From Opitutia bacterium (GTDB taxonomy: Bacteria > Verrucomicrobiota > Verrucomicrobiia > Opitutales > Opitutaceae), in contig JACPIT010000004.1 of the NCBI GenBank assembly GCA_016187945.1, positions 370,854 through 434,853 on the forward strand: a stretch of DNA of 64,000 bases, read 5' to 3'. Positions 1-8,433 of this stretch are shown one piece after another. Below the pieces are notes generated by a model that was not told the DNA's origin, did not search any database, and saw only the letters and a program-made list of their open reading frames with translations. The number at the start of each line of letters is the position of its first letter. Positions within the stretch are counted from its first letter, which is position 1. The position numbers and the translations under genes are program-made.

Positions 1-1
1 C

Positions 2-1441
2 CGCTACGTCCTCCTCTCCTCGTTCGAAGCGCGCCTGCGCGACCTCGATCGCGCGCGTCTCACGCTCGTCAGCGTCAGCGTCGCCGGCATCCTCGTCAGC
101 GCCCTCGCCGTCTGGTTTCTCATCCGCCGCATCACACAGCCGCTCCTCACGCTCCGCGACGCCGCCGAAGCCGTCGGCCGCGGCGATTTCACGCGCCGCA
201 TCGAGCGCTTCTCCGACGACGAGTGCGGCGCCGTCGCCGTCGCGTTCAACGGCATGACCGAAAACCTCCAGGCCTCGCGCGCCGAGTTGGAGAAGGCCGT
301 CCAATCGCTCAAGACCACGCAGGCCCAGCTCATCCAGAGCGAGAAACTCTCCGCCGTCGGCCAGTTCGTCGCCGGCGTCGCCCACGAGCTGAACAACCCG
401 CTCACCTCCGTCATCGGTTTTTCCGAACTCCTCCAGGCCACCAGCACCGACCCGAAGCAAAAGGAGCAGCTCGACCACATCGCGCGCAACGCCCACCGCT
501 GCCACAAGATCGTGCACAGCCTCCTCGGCTTCTCGCGTCAGCACGAACCCGAGCGCAAACTCGTCCGCCTCCAGGAAGTCGCCGAAGCCGTGCTCGAACT
601 CACCGCCTACGACATGCGCGTGAACAACATCACGCTCGTCCGCGAATACGCCGCCGACCTCCCGCCGCTCCTCGGCGACTCGCACCAGCTCCAGCAGGTC
701 GTGCTCAACATCGTCAGCAACGCCCGGCAGGCGCTCGAGAATTTCCGCCGCGACGGCCGCATCGTGCTCCGCACCGGCGCCACCGGCGACCGCGTCTGGT
801 TGCGCATCGTCGACAACGGCCCCGGCATCAGCCCCGAAAACCTGAAGAAAATCTTCGACCCGTTCTTCACCACCAAGCCGCAGGGCAAGGGCACCGGCCT
901 CGGCCTCAGCCTCTCCTACGGCATCGTGCAGGAGCACCGCGGCGCCATCCGCGCCGAGAGCCAGCCCGGCGTCGGCACGGAATTCATCCTCGAGTTCCCC
1001 ATCGCGCAACAACCCGCCGCACCCGCGCTGTTTCGCGCCGACTCCACGCCACCGATGCCCGCCGCCGCGCGCACCGCGAAGCTGCGCGTGCTCGTCATCG
1101 ACGACGAAGAATCGATCCTCCATCTCGTGCAGGAAATCCTCGTCTCCGACGGCCACGACGTCACCGCCGTCAACAGCGGCCAGGCCGCGCTCGAGCTGAT
1201 TCTCCAACGCGACTACGACGTCATCGTCTCCGACTGGAAGATGCCCGGCCTGAGCGGCATCAACCTCTACCAGGAACTCCTCACGCGAAAACCCGCCGCC
1301 GCGCAGCGCATGCTTTTCATGACCGGCGACGTGATCAAGGAGAGCTTCCAGGATTTCCTGAAACAAAACCGCCGCATCTGCCTCCCAAAACCTTTCGCGC
1401 TGCGAGAATTCCACGCCGCAATCGCCGGCATAGCAAAGTAG
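2..1441 (+). CDS. Hybrid sensor histidine kinase, 5' truncated by window edge
   Basis: Open in frame from base 2 with no start, so the N-terminal sensor lies outside the window; 479 residues are visible. In order: a transmembrane helix (about residues 20-44), a HAMP linker (about 45-95), a coiled coil, the dimerisation/H box with phospho-acceptor His in VAHELNNP (about residue 128), a HATPase domain with N box ([13 protein letters not shown]) and G boxes ([16 protein letters not shown]), then a C-terminal receiver domain with acidic cluster IDDEE, phospho-acceptor Asp in VSDWKMPG and Lys in LPKPF. It would autophosphorylate at the membrane and pass phosphate to its own receiver. There is no output domain and no adjacent response regulator, so its partner is unknown. 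The TAG stop is the TAG of a GTAG-type palindrome that begins at 1438. Confidence 0.93.
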   Translation, partial: RYVLLSSFEARLRDLDRARLTLVSVSVAGILVSALAVWFLIRRITQPLLTLRDAAEAVGRGDFTRRIERFSDDECGAVAVAFNGMTENLQASRAELEKAVQSLKTTQAQLIQSEKLSAVGQFVAGVAHELNNPLTSVIGFSELLQATSTDPKQKEQLDHIARNAHRCHKIVHSLLGFSRQHEPERKLVRLQEVAEAVLELTAYDMRVNNITLVREYAADLPPLLGDSHQLQQVVLNIVSNARQALENFRRDGRIVLRTGATGDRVWLRIVDNGPGISPENLKKIFDPFFTTKPQGKGTGLGLSLSYGIVQEHRGAIRAESQPGVGTEFILEFPIAQQPAAPALFRADSTPPMPAAARTAKLRVLVIDDEESILHLVQEILVSDGHDVTAVNSGQAALELILQRDYDVIVSDWKMPGLSGINLYQELLTRKPAAAQRMLFMTGDVIKESFQDFLKQNRRICLPKPFALREFHAAIAGIAK

Positions 1442-1461
1442 GGCCGGCTTCAACCGGCCCA
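1438..1461. repeat. GTAG-type REP unit (GGCCGG hairpin)
   Basis: GTAG foot followed by GGCCGG-CTTCAA-CCGGCC. The TAG of the foot is the kinase stop codon. A degenerate partner (CGACCGGCTGAAACCG) occurs near 1508, before the convergent lnt stop. It resembles the units at 8325-8415. Confidence 0.6.
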
Positions 1462-1529
1462 GGCAAATCCTCGCGCCCCCGTCGCAGCAGCGAACTACGC
1501 CGCAGGCGACCGGCTGAAACCGCCCCGCC

Positions 1530-3188
1530 TCAAAACACCGTCTCGCCCAGCTTCGGCGTCGGCGGGCGCAGCGTGAGCAACAGATAATACGCCACCGTCG
1601 CCAGCACCGCGGCCACGACCAGAAACCAGTCGCCGTGCTCCGTGTAGAAGCTCTGCCGGTTCACCCAGCGCGCATCGCGCGTCACGCTCACCGTCTCCGA
1701 ACCGCGGAAATACACGCTGCCGTCCTCGTCGCGCAGGTTCGCGCGGATGTTGCCGAACTCGTCGATCCAGCCCGACCAGCCGGCGTTGCCCACGCGCACG
1801 AGCGGCCGGCGATTTTCCACCGCGCGCAGCACCGAATGCGTCGCGTGCTGATACGCCGCGCCGCCGGTGCCGAACCAGCCGTTGTTCGTCACGACCGTCA
1901 ACACGTCCGCGCCGTCGCGCACGCTCTCCCGCGCGAGCCCGGGGAAAATGTCCTCGTAGCAAACCAGCACGCCGAGCGGCATCACGTTGCGCCCCGCCGT
2001 CAACAGCAGCGGCCGCGCGTCGTCGCCGCGCGAAAAATCCCCCGGCCCGAGCGGCACGAACTTCGTCAGCCAGCCCAGCGCCGGCCGGAACGGCACGAAT
2101 TCCCCGAACGGCACCAGCTTCCGCTTCGCGTAGCCCGGCTCCTGCAAGCCCGTGACCGGATCGACCACGAACGCGCCGTTGAACCACTCCTCGCTCTCCC
2201 CGCTGCCCTGCGTGAACACGCTGCCGAGCACGAGCGGCTTGCCCGTGCGCTTCGCCATCGATTCGAGCCACTGCTGCACCGCCGGATCGCGGTGCACCGG
2301 CCACGGCACCACGGCCTCGGGCAGGAAAATCGCGTCGGGCGCGCCGCGGTCGTTGGCGTCGAACGTCACCTTCTCGATCGTGCGGAGCACGTCGCGCGCG
2401 CGCGCCGGATCCCATTTCTCGCCCTGCGGAATGTTCGGCTGCACGAGCGCGACGCGCGCGAGCTTGTGGCGCTGCTGCCCCATCATCTCGGCGAGAAACG
2501 GAAACGACGAAAACACCAGCAGCATCAGCGCCGCCATGAATTCCGGACTGCGCTTCCGCAGCCCCGTCGCGCCCTCGAAGAATATCCGGTGCGCATACGC
2601 CGCCACGCCGCAGTTGAACATCACGAGCACGAACGACACCACCCACGCGCCGCCATACGACGCGCTCTGCAGCACCAGCGGACGCTGCCACTGCGACGCC
2701 GCCAGCGGCAGCCACGGAAAGCCGCCGAAAATCCAGCTCCGCAGCGCCTCGCTCATCACCCACAAGCTCGCGAGTCCCGCGACGCCGATCAGCCGCACCA
2801 TCGCGCGATGCCCGCGCAGCCGCGGCACGAACCACCACGCCGCCAGATACCACAGCGTCGCCAGCGCGCCCATGAACGGCCCGAGCAGGAACGGCGCGAG
2901 CCAGTAGGCGTTGGCCAGCCACGACAGCAGCCACGTCCACGCCACGACGTTCGCCGCCAGCATCGTCAACGCGAACGGCTTGAACCGCGGCGTGCGAAAC
3001 GCCCACAGCAGCGCCGGCGCCGCCAGCACGTAACCCGCCTCGCCCGCGCCCACCGGCGGGAACGCCACGTAGGTCAGCACGACCGTCAGCGCAAAAATCC
3101 ACAACCCCCACCCGAGCTGCGGGTGCTCTTGCCAGAAAGTCGGCTTCGGCTCGTAGGGATCGTGGGCGGCGGCGGTAGGTTCGCTCAT
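1530..3188 (-). CDS. lnt: Apolipoprotein N-acyltransferase
   Basis: Inner-membrane enzyme that N-acylates the N-terminal cysteine of diacylated lipoproteins, the last step of lipoprotein maturation. 552 aa from the chosen ATG (MSEPTAAAHD); an in-frame extension of 45 codons upstream is basic, low-complexity and runs into the repeat at 3257-3354, so it was rejected. Hydrophobic helices fill roughly residues 27-235, followed by a carbon-nitrogen hydrolase domain. The nitrilase-type triad is visible as Glu291 (FLPEAVV), Lys357 (KRKLVPFGEF) and Cys410 (VLVCYEDIF). Length fits the family (500-550). It is convergent with the histidine kinase and divergent from the SGNH gene. No clear Shine-Dalgarno sequence precedes the start. 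Confidence 0.95.
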   Translation of the reverse strand: MSEPTAAAHDPYEPKPTFWQEHPQLGWGLWIFALTVVLTYVAFPPVGAGEAGYVLAAPALLWAFRTPRFKPFALTMLAANVVAWTWLLSWLANAYWLAPFLLGPFMGALATLWYLAAWWFVPRLRGHRAMVRLIGVAGLASLWVMSEALRSWIFGGFPWLPLAASQWQRPLVLQSASYGGAWVVSFVLVMFNCGVAAYAHRIFFEGATGLRKRSPEFMAALMLLVFSSFPFLAEMMGQQRHKLARVALVQPNIPQGEKWDPARARDVLRTIEKVTFDANDRGAPDAIFLPEAVVPWPVHRDPAVQQWLESMAKRTGKPLVLGSVFTQGSGESEEWFNGAFVVDPVTGLQEPGYAKRKLVPFGEFVPFRPALGWLTKFVPLGPGDFSRGDDARPLLLTAGRNVMPLGVLVCYEDIFPGLARESVRDGADVLTVVTNNGWFGTGGAAYQHATHSVLRAVENRRPLVRVGNAGWSGWIDEFGNIRANLRDEDGSVYFRGSETVSVTRDARWVNRQSFYTEHGDWFLVVAAVLATVAYYLLLTLRPPTPKLGETVF

Positions 3189-3256
3189 TGCAGTGAGCGA
3201 GAAATCAGTCCGCCCCCGCCGGAATTGGCAAGCCCGCCCGCGAGCCCGCCCCCGCT

Positions 3257-3354
3257 CGTAGCAGCCGACGTGAGGAGGCTGCCGACCACCGCGCCGCCCC
3301 CGCATCCGCGTCACGCCGCGCATCGCGCCCCAGCCTCCTCACGTCGGCTGCTAC
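3257..3354. repeat. GTAG...CTAC palindromic element (BIME-like), 98 bp
   Basis: Two perfectly complementary 24-nt arms (3257-3280 and 3331-3354) start with GTAG and end with CTAC. Each arm is itself a hairpin (CAGCC...GGCTG). It lies in the divergent lnt/SGNH promoter interval. A related single unit is at 34874-34897. Confidence 0.8.
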
Positions 3355-3421
3355 GCGACGCCGCGCGCGCCGCTTCAAGATTGTCTGCCCTCGCCCGCGC
3401 CGCATGCTCCGCCTTCCCCGC

Positions 3422-5731
3422 ATGGCCCGCACCTCCGCCGCGCCTCCGCCCCCCGCTCGCGTCACCCCGTGGTGGCAACGCCTGCTCCTCCTCGTCGGCG
3501 CGCCGCTCCTCTTCCTGCTCGCCGCGGAGGGCGCACTCCGCCTCCTCGGCATCGGCTCGCCGACGGACTTTTTCATCCCCGACGAAAAACCCGGCTACTA
3601 CCGCACCAACCCCGCGTTCACCGCGCCGTTTTTCCCCGAAAACTTCAGCCTGCGCCCGCTGAACTTCCGCCTCGCACGCGCCAAACCCGCCGGCACCTAC
3701 CGCGTCTTCGTCCTCGGCGAGTCCGCCGCGCAAGGCACGCCCGAGCCCGCCCTCGGCTTCGCCGCGCAACTCCGCGCGCAACTCGCCCACGCGCTGCCCG
3801 ACCGCCACGTCGAAGTCTTCAACTGCGGCATCACCGCCATCAACTCCCACGTCGTCCTCGAGGTCGCGCGCCAGCTCCCGGACTTTGCGCCCGACGCCGT
3901 CGTCGTCTACCTCGGCAACAACGAAGTCATCGGCCCCTACGGCCCCGGCTCGGTCAACTTGCCGACCGCGCCGCCGCGCTGGCTCATCCGCGCCGGCATC
4001 CGCGCGCGCCAGCTCCGCCTCGGCCAACTCCTCCACCGCGCCGCGCAACGCCTCGGCGAAAACTCCACGCGAGATCTCACCTGGAAAGGCATGGAGACCT
4101 TCGCCGCCAGCCACGTCCGCGCCGACGACCCGCGCCTCGCCACCGTCTATGCCCACTTCGCCGCGAACCTCCGCGACATCATCGCCGTCTCCGGGCGCAG
4201 CGGCGCGCGCGTCGTCGTCTCCACCGTCGTCGCCAATCTGGCGGACTGCTCGCCCTTCGTCTCCGTGCATCGCGCCGATCTCGCCGGCGCCGAACTCGCC
4301 GCATGGTCCACCGCCTTCGACGAAGGCAAACGCGCGTGGCAAATGCGCGACGTCGACCGCGCCGAAGCCGCACTCACGCGCGCGCTGCAACTCGACCCGC
4401 AATACGCCGACACCCATTTCCTCCTCGGCCGCCTCGCGCTCGCCCGCGGCGACGTCGCAACCGCCCGCCGCGAGTTCGTCGCCGCGCTCGAGTGGGACGC
4501 GCTGCGTTTCCGGCCGGTGCCGCACCTCAACGAAATCATCCGCCGCACGGCGAGTTCCGCAAACGTCCGCTTGATCGACCCGGCAAAGGATCTCGGTTCC
4601 GATCCCACGTCGACCGAAACGATCGCCGGCCGAGAATGGCTTTTCGAACACGTCCACTTCAACTGGGTCGGAAACGCCAACCTCGCTCGACGCTTCGCCG
4701 CGCAAGTGCTGTCACCCGAGATCGGTTTTCTTGATGACGCCGTTTTCGCGGATGCCCTCGGCTACACGCCGCACTGGCGCACGACCGCCGCCGAGAAAAT
4801 GCTCCTCCTCACCGGCAAAGCGCCGTTCACCGGCCAGCTAACCTACCGCGAGACGCAGGAGCGCCTCCGCGCCGAAGCGCTCGAAGCCCGCCGCGCCACC
4901 TCGCTCGCCGACACCACCGTCGCCCTCGACCGCGCGTTCCGCCTCGACCCCGACAACGCCGCCCTCGCCGTCCAATCCAGCTTCGTCGCCCTCGAGCGCC
5001 GCGACCTCCCCGGCGCGCTCGCGTGGATCGACCGCGCCATCGCGCTCCAGCCGCCGTCCGCCGTCCTGCTCGCGCACAAGGCCAACCTCCTCCAGCAACA
5101 GCGCCGTTTCGCCGACGCCGAGGCGCTCCTCCTCGACGCCGTGCGCGAAGACCCGTTCTACGCACCGACGTGGCAACTCCTCGCGCTCGGCTGGGCCGCG
5201 CAAAACGAACTCGCGCGCGGCCAGACCTTCCTCGCCGCGCAACTCGCCGCCCGCCCCGCCAACATCCACGCCCGCGCCGCCCTCGCGATGCTCCACGCCC
5301 AACGCGGCGATGCCGCCGCCAGCGAAGCCGCCTGGCGCGACGTCCTGCGCCTCGACCCGTCGAACCCGAACGCGCTCGAACAACTCACCCAGCTCCTCGA
5401 GCGCCGCGGCGACAGCGCCGCGCTCTTCGCGCTCCTCCGCGACGGCGCCCGCACTCAGCCGCGCAACTACGCCAACAACGCCCGCCTCGCGCAAGCGTGC
5501 CAGGACCGCGGCGACGCCGCCGGCACCGCCGACGCGTTGCGCGCGCTCATCGAGAGCGGGCCGGTCGACGCCGCGCTGCACCTCACCGTCGCCCGCCTCC
5601 TTGCCCAACTCGGCCAGCGCGACGACGCGCTCGTCTACGCGCACCACGCCGCCCGCCTCGCCGACGAGGAACAGAACGCGCCCGTGCGCGCCGCCGCCCG
5701 CGCGCTCCAGCGCCAACTCGCGCCGCCATGA
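3422..5731 (+). CDS. Membrane-anchored SGNH/GDSL-type hydrolase with TPR repeats
   Basis: 769 aa from the ATG at 3422; an ATG at 3404 would add six residues. An N-terminal transmembrane/signal-anchor helix (about residues 19-43) is followed by an SGNH hydrolase fold: block I FVLGESAAQG (Ser101), block II NCGITAINSH (Gly136), block III YLGNNEV (Asn166) and a late FEHVHFN (about His412) supplying the catalytic His. After about residue 440 the protein is helical and repetitive with TPR-like units, as in NAALAVQSSFVALERRDLPG. Families of this shape act on O-linked esters of extracytoplasmic glycans; the substrate here cannot be read from sequence. It precedes a carbamoyltransferase and two small membrane proteins on the same strand, suggesting one surface-glycan modification unit. 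The first 145 residues resemble SGNH proteins found in exopolysaccharide loci. Confidence 0.8.
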   Translation: MARTSAAPPPPARVTPWWQRLLLLVGAPLLFLLAAEGALRLLGIGSPTDFFIPDEKPGYYRTNPAFTAPFFPENFSLRPLNFRLARAKPAGTYRVFVLGESAAQGTPEPALGFAAQLRAQLAHALPDRHVEVFNCGITAINSHVVLEVARQLPDFAPDAVVVYLGNNEVIGPYGPGSVNLPTAPPRWLIRAGIRARQLRLGQLLHRAAQRLGENSTRDLTWKGMETFAASHVRADDPRLATVYAHFAANLRDIIAVSGRSGARVVVSTVVANLADCSPFVSVHRADLAGAELAAWSTAFDEGKRAWQMRDVDRAEAALTRALQLDPQYADTHFLLGRLALARGDVATARREFVAALEWDALRFRPVPHLNEIIRRTASSANVRLIDPAKDLGSDPTSTETIAGREWLFEHVHFNWVGNANLARRFAAQVLSPEIGFLDDAVFADALGYTPHWRTTAAEKMLLLTGKAPFTGQLTYRETQERLRAEALEARRATSLADTTVALDRAFRLDPDNAALAVQSSFVALERRDLPGALAWIDRAIALQPPSAVLLAHKANLLQQQRRFADAEALLLDAVREDPFYAPTWQLLALGWAAQNELARGQTFLAAQLAARPANIHARAALAMLHAQRGDAAASEAAWRDVLRLDPSNPNALEQLTQLLERRGDSAALFALLRDGARTQPRNYANNARLAQACQDRGDAAGTADALRALIESGPVDAALHLTVARLLAQLGQRDDALVYAHHAARLADEEQNAPVRAAARALQRQLAPP

Positions 5732-5742
5732 CCGCGCAATTT

Positions 5743-5817
5743 CTAGGGGCGCAGTCTTGCTGCGCCCTCCGTCCACACGAGGCGCAATTCCCGGGCGCAG
5801 CGAGACTGCGCCCCTAC
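5743..5817. repeat. TAG...CTAC palindromic element, 75 bp
   Basis: Inverted pair of hairpin units: TAGGGGCGCAGTCTTGCTGC on the left and a complementary unit ending CTAC on the right. It fills the 91-bp gap between the SGNH gene and the carbamoyltransferase. Probable REP/BIME-type element; the first foot reads CTAG rather than GTAG. Confidence 0.75.
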
Positions 5818-5822
5818 AAGTC

Positions 5823-7673
5823 ATGACCGCGCCCGCCCGCGTCCTCGGCCTCTCGGCGTTCTACCACGACAGCGCCGCCGCGCTCGTGCACGGCGACATC
5901 GTCGCTGCGGCGCAGGAGGAACGCTTCTCGCGCGTGAAGCACGACGACCGCTTCCCGCGCCACGCGCTCGACTACTGCCTGCGCGCTGGCGGCATCGCGG
6001 CGGCCGACCTCGACTACGTCGCGTTCTACGAAAAACCGCTGCTGAAGTTCGACCGGCTCCTCGAAACGTATCTCGCCTTCGCGCCGTCCGGCCTGAGTTC
6101 GTTCCTCGCCGCGATGCCGTCGTGGTTGAAAACCAAACTGCACCACCCGCGCGAAATCCGCCGCGCGCTCGGCCGCGATTTCCGCGGACAACTGCTTTTC
6201 ACGCGCCACCACGAGGCGCACGCCGCCAGCGCGTTTTTCCCCAGCCCGTTCGACGAAGCCGCCGTGCTCACGCTCGACGGCGTCGGCGAGTGGGACACCG
6301 CGACGATCGGCGTCGGCCGCGGCAACCGCCTCGAGCTGCTGCGCACACTGCACTTCCCGCACTCGCTCGGCCTGCTCTACAGCGCGGTGACGTATTTCAC
6401 CGGCTTCAAGGTCAACAGCGGCGAATACAAGCTCATGGGCCTCGCCCCCTACGGCGAACCGCGCTTCGTCGACGCGCTGCTCGCGAAGGTCGTCGACCTG
6501 AAGGACGACGGCTCGTTCGCGCTGAACATGGAGTATTTCAACTACTGCCAGGGCCTCACGATGACGAGCGACGCGTTCGCGCGCCTCGTCGGCAGCCCGC
6601 GCCGCGAGCCCGAGGCGTTGCTCACGCAGCGCGACATGGACCTCGCCGCGTCGGTGCAGGCCGTCACCGAGGAAATCGTCCTGCGCATGGCGCGCCACGC
6701 GCGCGCGCTCACCGGCCTGCGCCACCTCTGCCTCGCCGGCGGCGTCGCGCTGAACTGCGTCGCGAACGGAAAGCTGCTCCGCGCCGGCATCTTCGACGAC
6801 CTCTGGGTGCAACCGGCCGCGGGCGACGCCGGCGGCGCGCTCGGCGCCGCGCTGTTCACGCACTACCACCTGCTCGGCAGCGAGCGCGCGCCGCGCGGGC
6901 GCGACGCGATGCGCGGCGCGTGGCTCGGGCCGGAGTTTTCGCGCGACGAGATCGGCGCGTTCCTGCGCGAGCGCGACGTGCCGCATCGGACGTTCGCCGA
7001 CGAGGCGGAGTTGTTGCGCGAAGTCGCGACCGAGATCGCGCGCGGCGCGGCGGTCGGCTGGTTCGACGGCCGCATGGAATACGGCCCGCGCGCGCTCGGC
7101 GCGCGCAGCATCCTCGCCGACGCGCGCGACCCCGCGATGCAGAGCCGGCTCAATCTCCAGATCAAGCAACGCGAGTCGTTCCGGCCGTTCGCACCCGTCG
7201 TCCTGCGCGAGCGCGCGGCGGAGTTTTTCGAACTCGATCGCGAATCGCCCTACATGCTGCTCGTCGCGCCGGTGCGCGCGGAGCGGCGCGCCGTGCTCAC
7301 GGAGGCGCAGCGCGCAGAGATGCGCGATCCGGATTTGCGCAAGCGCGTCGCCGTGCCGCGCTCCGACATCCCGGCCGTCACGCACGTCGATTGCTCGGCG
7401 CGCGTGCAGACGGTGGACGCGGAGCGGCATGGCCGTTTCCACCGGCTGCTCGTGGAGTTCGAGCGGCAGACCGGTTGCCCGGTGCTGATCAACACGAGCT
7501 TCAACGTCCGCGGCGAGCCGCCGGTGTGCACGCCGGAGGACGCGTTCCGGTGCTTCCGCGCGACCGGCCTCGACCTGCTCGTGCTCGGCGACCACGTCGT
7601 GCGGAAAAGCGATCTGCCGCCACTCACGCCGGCCGAGCTCGCGCAACACGTCGCGAAGTTCGAACTCGATTGA
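5823..7673 (+). CDS. Carbamoyltransferase, NodU/CmcH/TobZ family
   Basis: 616 aa from ATG at 5823; start chosen because the sequence before it is repeat DNA and the N-terminus (RVLGLSAFYHDSAAAL) is the canonical family start. The N-terminal Kae1-like ASKHA half has HHEAHAASAFF and LDGVGEWDT; the C-terminal YrdC-like half carries GPRALGARSI, KQRESFRPFAP and SFNVRGEPPV. Enzymes of this family convert carbamoyl phosphate plus ATP to carbamoyl adenylate and transfer the carbamoyl group to a sugar or natural-product hydroxyl. It is followed 3 bp later by an SxtJ-like gene and then a DUF5989-like gene, a combination recognised from polysaccharide loci. The acceptor is likely a surface glycan, by inference from the neighbouring SGNH hydrolase. 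Confidence 0.92.
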   Translation: MTAPARVLGLSAFYHDSAAALVHGDIVAAAQEERFSRVKHDDRFPRHALDYCLRAGGIAAADLDYVAFYEKPLLKFDRLLETYLAFAPSGLSSFLAAMPSWLKTKLHHPREIRRALGRDFRGQLLFTRHHEAHAASAFFPSPFDEAAVLTLDGVGEWDTATIGVGRGNRLELLRTLHFPHSLGLLYSAVTYFTGFKVNSGEYKLMGLAPYGEPRFVDALLAKVVDLKDDGSFALNMEYFNYCQGLTMTSDAFARLVGSPRREPEALLTQRDMDLAASVQAVTEEIVLRMARHARALTGLRHLCLAGGVALNCVANGKLLRAGIFDDLWVQPAAGDAGGALGAALFTHYHLLGSERAPRGRDAMRGAWLGPEFSRDEIGAFLRERDVPHRTFADEAELLREVATEIARGAAVGWFDGRMEYGPRALGARSILADARDPAMQSRLNLQIKQRESFRPFAPVVLRERAAEFFELDRESPYMLLVAPVRAERRAVLTEAQRAEMRDPDLRKRVAVPRSDIPAVTHVDCSARVQTVDAERHGRFHRLLVEFERQTGCPVLINTSFNVRGEPPVCTPEDAFRCFRATGLDLLVLGDHVVRKSDLPPLTPAELAQHVAKFELD

Positions 7674-7676
7674 CCG

Positions 7677-8114
7677 ATGAACCGCTTCCGCGAAATCAAC
7701 TGGCATCCCGCGCGCGAGGAGCGCCGCAAATTCGGGCTCATGCTCGCCGGCGGCGCGCCGCTCTCGGCGGCGGTGTGGTTCGCGATCGTGCGCGTCGCGA
7801 GCGGCGAGTGGATTTGGGCCGTGCCGGTGGCGGTGGGCGCCGCGGGCGCGGGGCTCGGGCTGCTGCTGTGGGCGGCGCCGGCGCTCGCGCGGCCGTTCTA
7901 CGTGGCGTGGTATCTCCTCGTGGCGTGCATCGACACGGTCGTCACGACGACGCTGCTCGTCGCGATGTTCGCCCTCGTGTTGACGCCCGTAGCGGTCGCG
8001 CTGCGTTTGTGCGGTCGACAGGTTTTGCGAAAATCGTTTAATCGCCCGGCGAAGAGCTACTGGCGCGCGGCGGAACCGACGCCCGGGCCGGAGCGCTACT
8101 TCCGCCAATTCTGA
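7677..8114 (+). CDS. SxtJ-like small membrane protein
   Basis: 145 aa, starting 3 bp after the carbamoyltransferase stop. Charged N-terminus (NRFREINWHP) followed by about three hydrophobic helices (roughly residues 24-45, 50-70, 78-105) and a short polar tail rich in Arg and Pro (YWRAAEPTPGPE). The N-terminal pattern and the position next to a NodU-type carbamoyltransferase match the family named after SxtJ of saxitoxin clusters. Its biochemical role is not established; a membrane scaffold or partner of the carbamoyltransferase is inference. Confidence 0.75.
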   Translation: MNRFREINWHPAREERRKFGLMLAGGAPLSAAVWFAIVRVASGEWIWAVPVAVGAAGAGLGLLLWAAPALARPFYVAWYLLVACIDTVVTTTLLVAMFALVLTPVAVALRLCGRQVLRKSFNRPAKSYWRAAEPTPGPERYFRQF

Positions 8115-8116
8115 TC

Positions 8117-8317
8117 GTGAAGCCCGACGCACCGAAGACCCTGCACGACGTCACCGCGCCGACCGCGCGCGGCGGTTTGCTGCGCGAGCTGTGGCTGCTG
8201 CTGCGGCACAACAAGAAATATTGGATGCTGCCGATCCTCGTGCTGCTGCTGGCGCTCGGCGCGCTGATCATCCTCGGCGGCAGCGCAGCGGCGCCGTTCA
8301 TCTACCGGCTGTTCTGA
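8117..8317 (+). CDS. DUF5989-like single-helix membrane protein
   Basis: 66 aa with a GTG start 2 bp after the preceding stop, implying translational coupling. The polar N-terminus is followed by LLRHNKKYWMLP, one transmembrane helix (about residues 36-55) and the terminal APFIYRLF motif. This matches my recollection of the DUF5989 family, small proteins that travel with carbamoyltransferase and SxtJ genes. Function unknown. Last gene of the four-gene module. Confidence 0.75.
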   Translation: MKPDAPKTLHDVTAPTARGGLLRELWLLLRHNKKYWMLPILVLLLALGALIILGGSAAAPFIYRLF

Positions 8318-8324
8318 ACGGGAA

Positions 8325-8415
8325 GCAGGGCCGGTTTCAACCGGCCCAGATTGACCATCGTTCGCGAGCGACCGAGCGAACGGCGTCGAATGGGACCGGC
8401 TGAAGCCGGTCCTGT
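8325..8415. repeat. Paired GGCCGG/GACCGG palindromic units
   Basis: Unit 1 (8325-8348) is GCAGGGCCGGTTTCAACCGG plus CCCA; unit 2 (8391-8415) is its inverted relative GGACCGGCTGAAGCCGGTCC followed by TGT. The feet are GCAG and CTGT rather than GTAG and CTAC. It lies between the converging DUF5989-like gene and secA and may also act as a bidirectional transcription barrier. Confidence 0.65.
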
Positions 8416-8433
8416 TTCAGACGCGCGTTTAGC

